A DNA stretch of 64,000 nt from Acidobacteriota bacterium (GCA_003223935.1 QHXQ01000037.1:29284-93283), one strand, 5' to 3'. Counted from the first letter of the stretch, positions 25,930 through 35,537 are shown. Notes: a model not told the origin generated them from the letters alone. Numbers and translations: made by a program.

Positions 25930-26364
25930 CTATTCTGCCGGCTGCGCCGTGATCTCAACTGCGCCGGTCGCAAGCATCGTCTCGACGCACAGGTTCGCGC
26001 TTTCGCATTCGATTAGCAACCTACGCCGCGCTTCGTCCGTGTAAAACTCAACCGCTACGATCTGACAGCCAACGGGCGCAGGCGCGATGCGCGCGAGCGG
26101 CGTGTGCGTGTCCGTCTCATAGAGCGCGCGCACGTCCGCACGCAAAGCCGCGCGTTCATCCTCGGCAACATTCAACTCGGCGAGCGCCGTGCGTTCAAGC
26201 GTGAGCGCCATCTCGCCGTCCAAGAGGATCGTCCAGATGAAACCGATGTCGAGGACGAAGTGCGCCGCTTCGTCTGCGCCGAAATAGCCGAGCACGGTCG
26301 CGCCGACGACGTGCGCGATGACGTGATCCTGATGCGTGTTGGTTGGGGCCGGTGTCCAATCCAT
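25930..26364 (-). CDS. Hypothetical protein
   Basis: 144 residues, no family recognised. The start MDWTPAPTNTHQDHVIAHVV is His-rich, followed by a hydrophobic segment (VLDIGFIWTILLDGEMAL) and a mixed alpha/beta remainder ending acidic. It is not clearly membrane-spanning. It sits between the MFS gene (upstream) and the small acidic ORF (downstream) on the same strand. Confidence 0.65.
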   Translation of the reverse strand: MDWTPAPTNTHQDHVIAHVVGATVLGYFGADEAAHFVLDIGFIWTILLDGEMALTLERTALAELNVAEDERAALRADVRALYETDTHTPLARIAPAPVGCQIVAVEFYTDEARRRLLIECESANLCVETMLATGAVEITAQPAE

Positions 26365-26398
26365 TGAATGATCTTAATTGCTGCTGTGGTCGAGAACC

Positions 26399-27691
26399 TC
26401 AATCGTGGGCCGCCGTATCCGTCAGCTTGTAGCGCAGCAGCGCGCGCGCTTTGCAGGCTGCAAGCACGACGGCGAGCAGGCAGCCGACGCCGCCGACGAT
26501 GACAGAGAGTTGCACGCCGACGGCTGCGGCCAACAAGCCCGCTTCGAGTTCGCCGAGTTGCGGCCCGCCCATGAAGAAGATCATGTTGACCGAAGTCATG
26601 CGCCCACGCAGCCGGTCGGGTGTGACGAGTTGGCGCATGGTCTGTCTAAGCACTGTGCTCACCGTGTCGCCCGCGCCGACGCACGCGAGCATCAGACACG
26701 AGAACCAAAAAAGATGCGACCAACCGAACAACACTGTGGCTGCGCCGTAAGCCGCGATTGATATAAGCACCGTCGCGCCCGGTTTCTCAAGTCGGCTGCC
26801 GAAGCGCGCCATCGCCAGTCCAGCGATGACTGCGCCGACGGCCGGCGATGCAGCCAACACGCCCAACCCGCGCGCCCCGACGCCCAGAATTCTGTCCGCG
26901 TAGATCGGCAACAGGGCCGTCGCCGATGCAAAGAACGTGGCCACAAAATCGAGCGTCATGGACTGCACCACGACCGGCGTGCGCCAGACAAACTTCAAGC
27001 CTTCAGTGAGCGCGGCGAAACTTACGCGCCCTTGCGCCTGCGTCTCATCGCTTGCGCGGCCGCGCGCGCGCAACATCAACACCGCGCCGATCACCGCGAG
27101 GAACGACGCCGCGTTCACGCCGTACACAATCGCCGGCCCCCACTTCGCCAGCACAAGCCCCGCGAGCAGTGGCCCTGTGACCATCGCGATTTGAAAAGCG
27201 ATCAGGCCGAGACTGACCGCGTTCGGAAAGACGCGCGCCGGCACAAGCTGCGGCAGCAGTGCTTGCCGCGCTGGGTTGTCAAAGGCTGTCGCCGCCGAAG
27301 CGATGGCGGTCAGCAGATAGATCGGCCAGACGGCATGTAATCCTGCGGCCGTGATCGTCGCCAGCACGCACGCGCTCACAAGCATGGTTGACTGCGTGAT
27401 CACCATCAGCCGCTTGCGGTCGAACGCATCCGCGACCACACCACCCATGAGCGAGCATAGGACGATGGGCACAACGCGCACGAGACCGACGAGGCCCAAC
27501 GCGACCGATGATTTCGTCAACAGATAGACGTGCCAGTTGATCGCCACGAGTTGCATCTGCGAACCCGTGAGCGAGATAAACTGCCCCGCCCACAACAGAC
27601 GGAAGTCGCGATGGCGCAGCGCGGCGAATGAAGACGGCCGAGTGTCTGAGTTGTCTATGCTTGGTGTTGAACTAAGCCCCTTGACTGACAC
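26399..27691 (-). CDS. MFS transporter, EntS-like exporter family
   Basis: 430 residues if started at the GTG at 27691 (SVKGLSSTPS). Twelve hydrophobic helices begin after RHRDFRLLWAGQFISLTGSQ; the A-motif equivalent is GGVVADAFDRKRLM between helices 2 and 3. This MFS subgroup exports siderophores, drugs or small metabolites. The track start (27787) would place coding sequence across a perfect terminator hairpin. A -10 element lies seven bases before the GTG, so the mRNA may be leaderless. Confidence 0.88.
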   Translation of the reverse strand: MSVKGLSSTPSIDNSDTRPSSFAALRHRDFRLLWAGQFISLTGSQMQLVAINWHVYLLTKSSVALGLVGLVRVVPIVLCSLMGGVVADAFDRKRLMVITQSTMLVSACVLATITAAGLHAVWPIYLLTAIASAATAFDNPARQALLPQLVPARVFPNAVSLGLIAFQIAMVTGPLLAGLVLAKWGPAIVYGVNAASFLAVIGAVLMLRARGRASDETQAQGRVSFAALTEGLKFVWRTPVVVQSMTLDFVATFFASATALLPIYADRILGVGARGLGVLAASPAVGAVIAGLAMARFGSRLEKPGATVLISIAAYGAATVLFGWSHLFWFSCLMLACVGAGDTVSTVLRQTMRQLVTPDRLRGRMTSVNMIFFMGGPQLGELEAGLLAAAVGVQLSVIVGGVGCLLAVVLAACKARALLRYKLTDTAAHD

Positions 27692-27698
27692 GCGCGCA

Positions 27699-27704
27699 AG
27701 TATA
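27699..27704 (-). promoter_or_regulatory. -10 element adjoining the MFS start (leaderless candidate)
   Basis: TATACT on the minus strand, seven bases before the GTG at 27691, so initiation would fall on or next to the start codon. No good -35 is seen and no ribosome site precedes the GTG. Confidence 0.45.
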
Positions 27705-27723
27705 GCCCAACCTTGTACGGACA

Positions 27724-27773
27724 GATAAAGAGCGGCGCGACTGCCGAACATTACAGTCGCGCCGCTCTTTATC
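27724..27773. terminator. Perfect 20-bp bidirectional terminator hairpin
   Basis: GATAAAGAGCGGCGCGACTG and its exact reverse complement flank a ten-base loop, with CTTTATC ends. It separates the MFS promoter from the small ORF upstream. Confidence 0.88.
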
Positions 27774-27807
27774 CGTTTGCGTCGCACGTGCGCGTGGCTT
27801 TACTTAC

Positions 27808-27939
27808 CTATTCATTCATCCTGATGTTGGTCACCTTGCCATCTCGGAGCAGCAAGGTCACCGGCATACCTTTGAACTGGTAGTGCCACAACTCAAAGTT
27901 GCCGTCGTAGTTAGTGAACCAAGGCTCTATGTTGTTCAT
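27808..27939 (-). CDS. Possible small or 5'-truncated membrane-anchored protein
   Basis: 43 codons from the only ATG (MNNIEPWFTNYDGNFELWHY, ending TNIRMNE). The frame stays open upstream to about 28034 and there encodes a plausible membrane helix (TPLIFILTLLTSW), but no ATG, GTG or TTG is available there. Either the real start is non-standard or the 5' end has been lost. The C-terminal part resembles a small beta domain. A strong terminator follows at 27724-27773, which supports a transcribed gene. Confidence 0.45.
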   Translation of the reverse strand: MNNIEPWFTNYDGNFELWHYQFKGMPVTLLLRDGKVTNIRMNE

Positions 27940-28175
27940 GCTCCAAGATGTGAGTAAGGTTAGGATAAAAATTAGGGGCGTTGTGACTACGGTTTGGCCG
28001 GCGCGCTTGTCGGGCAGCAGCCAAGATTCATCCTAAAGATGCGAGCGCATGGTCGTCAAGAAAATTTATCAAGGCGGTTGTGCTCGCTTGCGGCTGCTCG
28101 ATTGGACAAACAAACAGCCCTGAAACTCTCCGTAAAGAATTTCAGGGCCGGTTGTACTTGGTTAATTGGGTTAAC

Positions 28176-30776
28176 TTACTTGCACTTTGAATAACCGCAG
28201 TCACGGCAGAAGTCGCAGCCCGAAGCATGTTCGAGTTGCCCGCGACATTCTGGGCACTCGCTGATGAGCGAGAAGTTGCGGTTGGCTGTGGCGGTGTCGG
28301 GCACGGCGACGCTAATCTGCGGCTGTGCATAGGCGGCGGCGCGCGCCGAGTCGGGTTGATTCTGCAAGCGTCGGATCGAGAGCATGATGCACTCCGCGAC
28401 AGCCTGTTCGGGACTGGTCAGCAAACGCTCGTTGAACCAGACCGAGTGTGTGCCCGTGACCTTGTTGAGACTGCGCGCGACCTCTCTGGCTTCAAAGCCG
28501 CCGCGCAGCATCTTCGACGCGAGCAAGCCCACGCCGCCGGAGATCGGCCCCGTCGCAAAGACTTCGAGGATGTCGCGCCCATCGTTGTTGACCGTCACAT
28601 AAAGATTCTGCCCGTCGAACGGAATCTGCCACGTGTAGCCGCGCAACTCACGCGGCCGTTCGGCGCGCACAGCTTGCGCTGCCACGTTGAGATCGTTGTC
28701 GCTGTCAATCGCGGCCACGCCCGTCGCAGTCAAGCCCGTCGCTTCGTCGCCCGCCGGCTCGGTCTCAATTTCCGGCGCAACCATCTCCGCCTCAGTCGTG
28801 ATGGCCGGATCGCAAGCGACTTCGCCTTTCGGCTCTTGCCCCTTCACGGTCGAGAGCACTTGCGAATCGCGCGAGCCGTCGCGGTAATAGCTCACAGCCT
28901 TGCAACCCAACTCACGCGCGAGCCGATAGAGATGATCGACCGACTCGACCGTGTCGTCCGCCGCGCCGTTGCAGGTCTTCGACACGCCGTTGTCCACATG
29001 ACGCTGTGCGGCGGCGAGCACATGCACGTGTTGCTCTGCGCCGATGTCCATCGCCGCGATGAAATAGTCGGGCAACTCACGTTCATGCGCGACGACATAT
29101 TCGGCCGCCCGATCAATCGAAGCTTGATCGGTCTGATCCACATCCATGCCGAGCGCGTTCGCGGCGAGCGTGTGCACGTATGTGCGTTTGCCGAGCGTGT
29201 CTTGGCGCACGTAAGCCCAAGAGAAGTTCGGCTCGACGCCCGAAGAGGTTTCGGCGACGAGCGAGATCGTGCCGGTCGGCGCAATCGTCGTCGTCTCGTA
29301 GTTGCGCGGCGTGAGCATGTCGGCGGGGATGCCGATCTCGTCGCGCAAGAATTGATCGTAAGACTCTTTATTCGGCTGGTACTCGGCGAACACACCTTTC
29401 TCTGCGCCGAGTTGGCACGACTCCAACCACGCCTCGCGCCGGACGAAACTCATCAACTCGTCCATCAGCGCAATAGACTCAGGGCTGCCATATTTGACCT
29501 TGAGTTGCAGACAGAGATCAGCGAAGCCCATGATGCCAAGCCCGACAGGGCGCGTCCGCTTCACCACGTTGTCAATCTCCGGCAACGGCCAAGAGCACAC
29601 GTCAATCACGTTATCGAGAAAATGCGTTGACCAATGCACGACCTCAGCCAGCCGCTCCCAGTCAACGCGCGTCGCCCCGTCATAGAACTTCGCCACATCA
29701 ATCGAGCCGAGGTTGCAAGAGTTGTTGAAATGGAGCGCCTGCTCCGCGCACGGATTGGTCGCATAGATCGGCCCCATTGACTCGATCATATGGTTGCGCC
29801 GGTTCACCTCGTCAATGAAGATGACGCCCGGCTCGGCGTAGCGATGCGCCGACGCGACGATGCGATTCCAAATGTCCGGCGCATAGACCATGCCTGCTTG
29901 CGGCGGCTCTTCACGCGTGCAATCGAAGAGATCAGCTTCAACGAATGCTTGTTTGTCGCGGAACGTAACGGTCGAACCATCTGCGCGGCGATAGATGGCA
30001 TAAGGGCCGTTCTGGACGGGATCGAAGATCGGCTCGTCCCAAGGCTTGCCATCAAAGCTCAGTTGATACCACTCGCTGTTATCCACCGCCTCGAAGAAGC
30101 GGTCGGTTACGGTCACGGAGATGTTGAAGTTCGTCAATGAATGCTGATCGTTCTTCGCATGAATGAAGCGCAGCACGTCTGGATGATCCACGCGCATGAT
30201 GCCCATGTTTGCGCCGCGACGGACGCCGCCCTGCTTCACCGTGTCGGTCGTCGTGTTGAAGATGTTCATGAACGAGACCGGACCACTGGCGACACCATGC
30301 GTTGAACGCACCATCGCGCCGACCGGCCGCAGCTTCTCAAACGTGAAGCCTGTGCCGCCGCCGGTTTGATGAATGATGGCGGCATCGGTTACAGACTTCA
30401 TGATGCCCGCAATCGAATCCGGCACGTCGAGCACAAAGCAAGCTGCGAGTTGGCCCGCAGGCTTGCCCGCGTTGACCAGACACGGCGTGTTCGGCACGAA
30501 CTCGCGCCTGAGCATGACGCCTGCCATCGCCTCGTAGAACTCATCGCGCTTCTGCTCGTCGGTCTCCGCCATCGCAACATGCCCGACCACGCGACGCGTC
30601 ACGTCCGCCCACTCTTCAAGCGGTTGCCCCTGCGCGTTCTTCAAAGAGTAACGCTTGCTGATCACTTTGCGCGCGTTGAGACCCAACTCGCTCGGTTGCA
30701 GTTGACTTTTGGCCGGGGCAGTAGCGGCGGCGATGGGATTCCCTTGAGAGGCGTTTGGCTCGATCACTGTGCTCAT
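28176..30776 (-). CDS. nrdJ: Adenosylcobalamin-dependent (class II) ribonucleotide reductase
   Basis: 866 residues. It reduces ribonucleotides to deoxyribonucleotides using adenosylcobalamin as radical generator. Motifs in order: [13 protein letters not shown] near residue 96, [33 protein letters not shown] with the catalytic cysteine and Glu region, [18 protein letters not shown], and a C-terminal zinc-ribbon-like tail [14 protein letters not shown]...CRDCG with the redox-active cysteines. An Ala/Glu-rich insert (about 665-710) precedes the last domain. The promoter at 30964-30992 and an NrdR box lie upstream. No cobalamin riboswitch motif is seen in the ~180-base leader. Confidence 0.96.
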   Translation of the reverse strand: MSTVIEPNASQGNPIAAATAPAKSQLQPSELGLNARKVISKRYSLKNAQGQPLEEWADVTRRVVGHVAMAETDEQKRDEFYEAMAGVMLRREFVPNTPCLVNAGKPAGQLAACFVLDVPDSIAGIMKSVTDAAIIHQTGGGTGFTFEKLRPVGAMVRSTHGVASGPVSFMNIFNTTTDTVKQGGVRRGANMGIMRVDHPDVLRFIHAKNDQHSLTNFNISVTVTDRFFEAVDNSEWYQLSFDGKPWDEPIFDPVQNGPYAIYRRADGSTVTFRDKQAFVEADLFDCTREEPPQAGMVYAPDIWNRIVASAHRYAEPGVIFIDEVNRRNHMIESMGPIYATNPCAEQALHFNNSCNLGSIDVAKFYDGATRVDWERLAEVVHWSTHFLDNVIDVCSWPLPEIDNVVKRTRPVGLGIMGFADLCLQLKVKYGSPESIALMDELMSFVRREAWLESCQLGAEKGVFAEYQPNKESYDQFLRDEIGIPADMLTPRNYETTTIAPTGTISLVAETSSGVEPNFSWAYVRQDTLGKRTYVHTLAANALGMDVDQTDQASIDRAAEYVVAHERELPDYFIAAMDIGAEQHVHVLAAAQRHVDNGVSKTCNGAADDTVESVDHLYRLARELGCKAVSYYRDGSRDSQVLSTVKGQEPKGEVACDPAITTEAEMVAPEIETEPAGDEATGLTATGVAAIDSDNDLNVAAQAVRAERPRELRGYTWQIPFDGQNLYVTVNNDGRDILEVFATGPISGGVGLLASKMLRGGFEAREVARSLNKVTGTHSVWFNERLLTSPEQAVAECIMLSIRRLQNQPDSARAAAYAQPQISVAVPDTATANRNFSLISECPECRGQLEHASGCDFCRDCGYSKCK

Positions 30777-30963
30777 CTTTTTCTGCCTTTCCCGCGCCCG
30801 GCGGCACCCTTGCGCGAGTCTTGTCTGATTGTTCGTTTGGACTTCGGCTGTGGTCTCGAAAACTGCGGCTGGTTGACCGGCGGGGTGACAGATTTCCTGC
30901 CCGCAACGCAGCCCCCTGCGTCGCGGCCGTCGCTTCAGAACCGCCCGGCCTCAAGCGGTGCGC

Positions 30964-30992
30964 AGTATACATACCTCCTTAGTGGCTGTCAA
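30964..30992 (-). promoter_or_regulatory. Consensus sigma-70 promoter of nrdJ
   Basis: TTGACA and TATACT separated by exactly 17 bases on the minus strand, giving a transcript with a leader of about 180 bases. The leader holds a stable hairpin, GCGACGCAG/CTGCGTTGC on a GGGG loop (near 30904-30925), and no recognised riboswitch. Confidence 0.85.
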
Positions 30993-31002
30993 TAGCCAAG
31001 CC

Positions 31003-31012
31003 CAATATATTG
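31003..31012. promoter_or_regulatory. NrdR box upstream of nrdJ
   Basis: CAATATATTG is a perfect palindrome matching the core of the NrdR operator (CwATATATwG type), ten bases upstream of the -35 element. NrdR represses ribonucleotide reductase genes when dATP is high. Only one box is evident; known operators usually have two. The remaining sequence to the hslO start (31013-31203) shows nothing else. Confidence 0.7.
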
Positions 31013-31203
31013 TAGCATACTTTCTTTTCAGTCCCATACAGTGGGGCTTTTAAGAGTTTACCTTAACCAACGAACTGGCGATTTGAGACATCAAAAGCGT
31101 GTCGAGTCAGCATGCAAAATAAGTTATCGTCGGCATTTGCTCGGTGACGAAAAGCAAAAACTGCGCGGTGAGATAAAACGCAAATTTCAGATCGAACATT
31201 CAG

Positions 31204-32151
31204 ATGATCAAGGGTGAGATATTGAACGAAAGGAAGCAGACGAACACGGACATACTCGTGCGCGCAACGGCCGCCGATGGCGCGGTGCGCTGCATGGCTG
31301 CGATCACGACGAATCTGGTGGCCGAAGCAGCGCGCAGACATGAAACATCGCCGACCGTCGCGGCGGCGCTCGGGCGCACGTTGACCGGCACATTGCTGTT
31401 AGGTGCTGGCCTGAAAGAGTTGGATCGTTTGACGGTGCAGATTGTCTGCGATGGCCCCGTCGGCGGGATCACGACGGAAGTGAATGCGCGCGGCGAGGTG
31501 CGCGGTTACGTGCGTCATCCAGAAGCGAACCCGCCATTGAATGCTGGCGGCAAGTTTGATGTGCGCGCGGTCATCGGGCAAGGCATGTTGTATGTCACTT
31601 ATGAGTCGGGCTTCGACATTGGTTTGTACAAAGAACCTTATCGCGGTTCCGTGCCACTCGTCTCCGGCGAGATCGGCGAGGACTTCGCATACTACCTCGC
31701 CAAGTCGGAACAGATTCCGTCGGCGGTGCTGCTCGGCGTGTTCATGCGCGCGGATGAAGCCGGTAAAGCGTTCGTCGAAGCGGCCGGCGGACTGATGATT
31801 CAGATGATGCCGGGCGCAGACGAAGCGACTGTCGCAGCGATTGAAGCGGCCGTTGCGCGTGCGCCGCATACGACAACGCTGATTCGTGATGGCGCGCGCC
31901 CCGTTGATCTATTGCATGCTGTGCTTGGCGACTTGCAATTCGAGGTGCTCGAAGAACGGCCCGTTAGTTTCACGTGTTCATGTTCATATGAGCGCGCGGT
32001 CTCGCTGATCGCTGCGATTGAGCGCAACGAGTTGGAGTTGATCCTGCGTGAAGACAAAGGCGCGGCGTTGACCTGTCACTTCTGCAACGAGACGTACCGG
32101 CTCGATGAAACCGCGCTGGAAGGAATCTTGGCCGGCAGCGTTAGCGATTAA
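31204..32151 (+). CDS. hslO: Redox-regulated chaperone Hsp33
   Basis: 315 residues. The N-terminal folded core (DILVRATAADGAVRC) and the C-terminal zinc switch CSCSYE...CHFCNETY (CxC and CxxC) define Hsp33, which loses zinc and becomes an active holdase under oxidation. Length is normal. A TTG seven codons downstream (at NERKQ) has the better ribosome spacing (AAGGGTGAGATA TTG), so the true start could be either. It is divergent from nrdJ. Confidence 0.94.
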   Translation: MIKGEILNERKQTNTDILVRATAADGAVRCMAAITTNLVAEAARRHETSPTVAAALGRTLTGTLLLGAGLKELDRLTVQIVCDGPVGGITTEVNARGEVRGYVRHPEANPPLNAGGKFDVRAVIGQGMLYVTYESGFDIGLYKEPYRGSVPLVSGEIGEDFAYYLAKSEQIPSAVLLGVFMRADEAGKAFVEAAGGLMIQMMPGADEATVAAIEAAVARAPHTTTLIRDGARPVDLLHAVLGDLQFEVLEERPVSFTCSCSYERAVSLIAAIERNELELILREDKGAALTCHFCNETYRLDETALEGILAGSVSD

Positions 32152-32183
32152 AGGATCGCTTGGTAGAGTTAATCGTCTAATGA

Positions 32184-32225
32184 AAAACGCGGGGCGTTGA
32201 TGATTGAATCAACGCCCCGCGTTTT
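32184..32225. terminator. Perfect 18-bp bidirectional terminator
   Basis: AAAACGCGGGGCGTTGAT and its exact reverse complement over GATTGA, with A-run and T-run ends; it serves the convergent hslO and minus-strand gene. Confidence 0.92.
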
Positions 32226-32247
32226 GATCTGAGCAAAATCCTGTTGC

Positions 32248-33075
32248 TTACTGTTTCGACATGAGCAGGTCGTAGTTCCCTGCTTGCCGATTGTGTTCGT
32301 CGAGCGTGCCCATGACGTCGGAGGTGTCTTCGAGCATCTGTTTGGTCATGGCGATGGAGTCGCTCAGTTGCTCGAAGTCGAGCGCGGAGACGCGCTCTGG
32401 CGTCGGCAGCGTGACGACTTGATCGTTGACCAAGCCGAAGAAGTTTTCAATGGACTGAAGTTGTCCTTCGACGAGTTTGACCGAGCGTTCGAGTTCACCG
32501 AAGGCGGCCAAGCGGCGTTTGAGAATCTCGACGTTCGCCTGTTGAATCCGGCGCGCGCGGTCATCCGGCGCGTTCTCGACCGAGCGCTCGGCCTGCGCGA
32601 GTTGATTCGCCACCGCTTGCTTATTGATCGAGCGCAGATGATTTTTGCGGCGGCGATAGACGTCGAGCAGGTCAACGAAATCTTCCCAACGTTGTTCGAG
32701 GCTCTGAATGTTTGCGGGCACGTCTTTCGCGCCGGTGAACTTGGTGTAGTTCTCGAAAATCTGTTTCTTGAGCCACTTCAAATAGAGCACCGCTTCACGC
32801 TCGCGCGGATCGAATGTGTCGATCAACTTCTCGCGCTGGCGGCGGCGCATCTCGTAGAGCTGTCTGCGCTGGCGCTGATTGACGAGCCGACGATAGAGCG
32901 AACTTGAAGGGATGGTCGCCAGATACAGACCTTCGGCGACAAGCGCGAGACCGAGCGGAATCACCGACGGGATGAAGGCGGCGGCCACGGCGAAGCCGGC
33001 CAAGCCCCAGAAGTTGACTGGTTCTTTCGCGGCCTCTTTCAGGTATTGCAGATCGATCTTTTTGATGTCCGCCAT
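32248..33075 (-). CDS. Membrane protein with long coiled-coil domain, partner of PspA-like gene
   Basis: 275 residues. Near the N-terminus is a short double hydrophobic segment (about 18-55, FWGLAGFAVAAAFIPSVIPL and LGLALVAEGLYLATI), followed by about 200 residues of Arg/Gln/Glu-rich helix predicted to be coiled coil (RRLVNQRQRRQLYEMRRRQR). I do not recognise a named family. It follows the PspA-type gene on the same strand after about 100 bases, and both proteins are coiled-coil and envelope-related, so a joint role in membrane maintenance is likely. Confidence 0.75.
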   Translation of the reverse strand: MADIKKIDLQYLKEAAKEPVNFWGLAGFAVAAAFIPSVIPLGLALVAEGLYLATIPSSSLYRRLVNQRQRRQLYEMRRRQREKLIDTFDPREREAVLYLKWLKKQIFENYTKFTGAKDVPANIQSLEQRWEDFVDLLDVYRRRKNHLRSINKQAVANQLAQAERSVENAPDDRARRIQQANVEILKRRLAAFGELERSVKLVEGQLQSIENFFGLVNDQVVTLPTPERVSALDFEQLSDSIAMTKQMLEDTSDVMGTLDEHNRQAGNYDLLMSKQ

Positions 33076-33174
33076 AACGTTTTGCCAATTGCTTGCGAGC
33101 CAACGTGCGCTCGCTCTGCGCTGCGATCTTACTCCCTAACCAACCAACGACTTGCGTTCACGGCTGCGATTAAC

Positions 33175-33927
33175 TTACATCGTGCGCCCGCTATTGTCCT
33201 CCGCGCCTTCGGTCTGAGCGGCGGGGAGTTGGCCTTGCTGCGGCGTGGTCGAACCGGGCAGCAGACCCATCTCGCGTTTGTACTCAAGCAGCTTGTCTTG
33301 CAACTGCAAGTTCATCGCTTCCTGTTCGATCTCGTGCAACTGATTATCAACCGAGGCTGCGCCGAGTTGCATCTTGGCTTCGGCTGCGGCCGAGCGCCGG
33401 TCAATCTTGTCGCGCATCTCATTGAAGGTCGAAGCGTCGTCGCCGAGTTGGAAGGTCTCCATCGTCTGCGCGAGTTGCTCTTGCAGCCGCGCCTGCTTCG
33501 ACTGATTGATGAGCTGCATCGCCTCGGCGGAACGACGCTGCATTTGCAGCATGTAGTTGTCGCGCGCCTTGAGCGCCTGCTTGGATGCCATCTCGGCGGC
33601 TTGCAGTTGCTGTTTGGTCTTTTGCAGATCGAGTTGCGCTTGTTGTAACTGGCCGATGTAAGCGGTGGCCATATCGTCGCGGCCGAGTTTGATGGCGGCT
33701 TTGATTTTCGAATCGTAGTCCACAACCTGCGTTTCCAACCGATCTTTGTTCTTGGCGAGCAGACGCTCGGTAGCCATGACCTGTGCGACCGAATTATTTA
33801 ACTCCGGCACGCGGTCGCGCATCTCGCGAATAGTCTGTTGTAGGACTAGCTCGGGGTCTTCGGTCCTCTCGATCACGCCGCCGAGCAACGCGCGCATCGA
33901 ACGTTTGAAACGGCTCCACAGGCCCAT
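33175..33927 (-). CDS. pspA: PspA/IM30 family membrane-stress protein
   Basis: 250 residues from MGLWSRFKRSM, preceded by GGAGGAG. The amphipathic N-terminal helix, the EDPELVLQQTIREMRDRVPE segment and continuous coiled coil to about residue 220 are those of PspA/Vipp1/IM30, which polymerises on damaged inner membrane and relates to ESCRT-III. The ORF track start is 72 codons upstream, inside repeat and leader sequence, and is rejected. No PspF/PspBC genes are adjacent; the downstream coiled-coil membrane protein may replace them. Confidence 0.92.
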   Translation of the reverse strand: MGLWSRFKRSMRALLGGVIERTEDPELVLQQTIREMRDRVPELNNSVAQVMATERLLAKNKDRLETQVVDYDSKIKAAIKLGRDDMATAYIGQLQQAQLDLQKTKQQLQAAEMASKQALKARDNYMLQMQRRSAEAMQLINQSKQARLQEQLAQTMETFQLGDDASTFNEMRDKIDRRSAAAEAKMQLGAASVDNQLHEIEQEAMNLQLQDKLLEYKREMGLLPGSTTPQQGQLPAAQTEGAEDNSGRTM

Positions 33928-34101
33928 CGTCTTTAGCTCCTCCGAGCGGTTCGCGCGTTCGGTTTTGCCCGCGCGAACATTCAATTTCAGCGTGCCTAAC
34001 AGGCCGCGCCTACCGTTGTACGTCCGCCCGCACCGCGCGGTTGCATTTTCAGCGCCGCCTTGGATGTGAGTATAACAGGCCAACGCGGAACAGGGAAGAA
34101 C

Positions 34102-34257
34102 GGTAGGCGGAAAGCAGAAGGCAGTAGGCAGCAGGTAGTTCAAGACAAAAAAGAAGGCCGTAGGTTGATGCGCGGCTCGACGAATTACGAAGCGCGTTCA
34201 ACCTACGGACTCTCGCTTTATTTTCACTGCCTCCTGCCTTCTGCCTACTGCCTACTA
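34102..34257. repeat. GCAGGCAG-type inverted repeat with nested hairpin
   Basis: Left arm AGAAGGCAGTAGGCAGCAGG, right arm CCTCCTGCCTTCTGCCTACTG, enclosing a second hairpin CCGTAGGTTGA (34158)/TCAACCTACGG (34198). The right arm encodes the last three residues (SRQ) and stop of purD. With the PspA leader it fills the 33928-34244 gap. Confidence 0.85.
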
Positions 34258-35537
34258 AACTCCCCTATGTCCCGTCGGTAGTGCATGCCATCCCAGTTGA
34301 TGAGGCTGATAGCCTCGTAGCAGTGTGCGAGGGCGCGTGCGAGCGTTGGGGCTGTAGCAGTGACGCCGAGGACACGGCCGCCGTTCGTGAGCCATGAGCC
34401 GGCGGCGGTGCGGCGTGTGCCGGCGTGGAAGAGTTGGACGTCGTACTGTTGTGCGGCTTCATCGAGACCCGCGATGCGCGCGCCGGTTTCTGGTTGTTCG
34501 GGGTAGCCGCGTGCGGCGAGGACGACACAGGCTGAGGCATCGCTTGACCAAGCAACGCGCGTTGCGCCTAAGTTGCCATGCGCGACGGCGGCGAAGATGT
34601 CTGCGAGGTCACTTTCGAGGCGCACGAGGATGGCTTGCGCTTCCGGGTCGCCGAAGCGGACGTTGTATTCGAGCACGCGCGGGCCTGCGGCTGTGAGCAT
34701 GAGGCCGATGAAGAGGACGCCGCGAAAATCGAGCCGGTCGGCCTGCGCGCCTGCGAGCGTCGGTTCGACTATTTCGCGGACGACGTGCCTGAGCGTCGCC
34801 TCATCGAGCACGTCGGGCGCGGTGATCGCGCCCATGCCGCCGGTGTTGGGGCCTGTGTCGTCTTCGCCGACGCGCTTGTGATCGCGCGCCGCAGGCATCA
34901 GCGCGTAATCCTTGCCGTCAGTCCAAAGCAGTAGCGACGCCTCGCGCCCGACGAGCGCCTCTTCGAGCACGACGCGGCGTGCGGCTTCAAGGCCGACGCG
35001 CCCTTGCTCCATCAACTCGATGACGGCCCGTTCAGCTTCGGCGCGCGTGCGCGCGACCACGACGCCCTTGCCCGCCGCTAGGCCATCGGCCTTGACGACG
35101 ACCGGCGTCTCTTCATCGCCAAACTCGCCGCGCCGCAGTATGTCGCGCGCCTCTTCGGCGCTCTCGGCCACGCGGAAGCGCGCGGTCGGGATTGCGTGCC
35201 GCGCCATGAACTCTTTGGCGAAGACTTTGCTCGACTCAAGCTGTGCGGCGGCGGCGCTTGGGCCGGCGACGGTGAGACCGCGCGCCGCGAACTCATCAAC
35301 TAATCCGGCCGCGAGCGGTGCTTCGCTGCCGACCACAGTCAGATCGATCTGCTCGACTTCAGCGAAACGCGCGAGGGCCGCGATGTCTGTGGCTTTGATG
35401 GAGACGCAACGTACGTTCTGCGCGATGCCGTCGTTGCCGGGCGCGCAGAAGATTTGCCGTTTGGCGCGCGCGCTTCGTTGCAACGCCCAACAGAGCGCGT
35501 GCTCACGTCCGCCTGAGCCGATGACGAGAATCTTCAT
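34245..35537 (-). CDS. purD: Phosphoribosylamine-glycine ligase
   Basis: 430 residues, normal length. GAR synthetase joins glycine to phosphoribosylamine with ATP in purine synthesis. Motifs: MKILVIGSGGREHALCW, ATP-grasp VVKADGLAAGKGVVVA, and RDHKRVGEDDTGPNTGGMGA, then EYNVRFGDPEAQAIL. The C-terminal tail SRQ-stop derives from the GCAGGCAG repeat. No other purine gene is adjacent. Confidence 0.96.
   Translation of the reverse strand: MKILVIGSGGREHALCWALQRSARAKRQIFCAPGNDGIAQNVRCVSIKATDIAALARFAEVEQIDLTVVGSEAPLAAGLVDEFAARGLTVAGPSAAAAQLESSKVFAKEFMARHAIPTARFRVAESAEEARDILRRGEFGDEETPVVVKADGLAAGKGVVVARTRAEAERAVIELMEQGRVGLEAARRVVLEEALVGREASLLLWTDGKDYALMPAARDHKRVGEDDTGPNTGGMGAITAPDVLDEATLRHVVREIVEPTLAGAQADRLDFRGVLFIGLMLTAAGPRVLEYNVRFGDPEAQAILVRLESDLADIFAAVAHGNLGATRVAWSSDASACVVLAARGYPEQPETGARIAGLDEAAQQYDVQLFHAGTRRTAAGSWLTNGGRVLGVTATAPTLARALAHCYEAISLINWDGMHYRRDIGEFSRQ

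Noticed and set aside
27751-27787. Upstream ATG starts of the MFS gene
   Set aside because: They fall in or beyond a perfect terminator hairpin and upstream of the -10 element.
28227-29630. 467-codon plus-strand ORF over nrdJ
   Set aside because: Antisense shadow in high-GC sequence; nrdJ is unambiguous.
30777-30960. Cobalamin riboswitch in the nrdJ leader
   Set aside because: No B12-box-like GCCACTG or other conserved cobalamin core in the transcribed leader; the GCCACT near the promoter is upstream of the start site.
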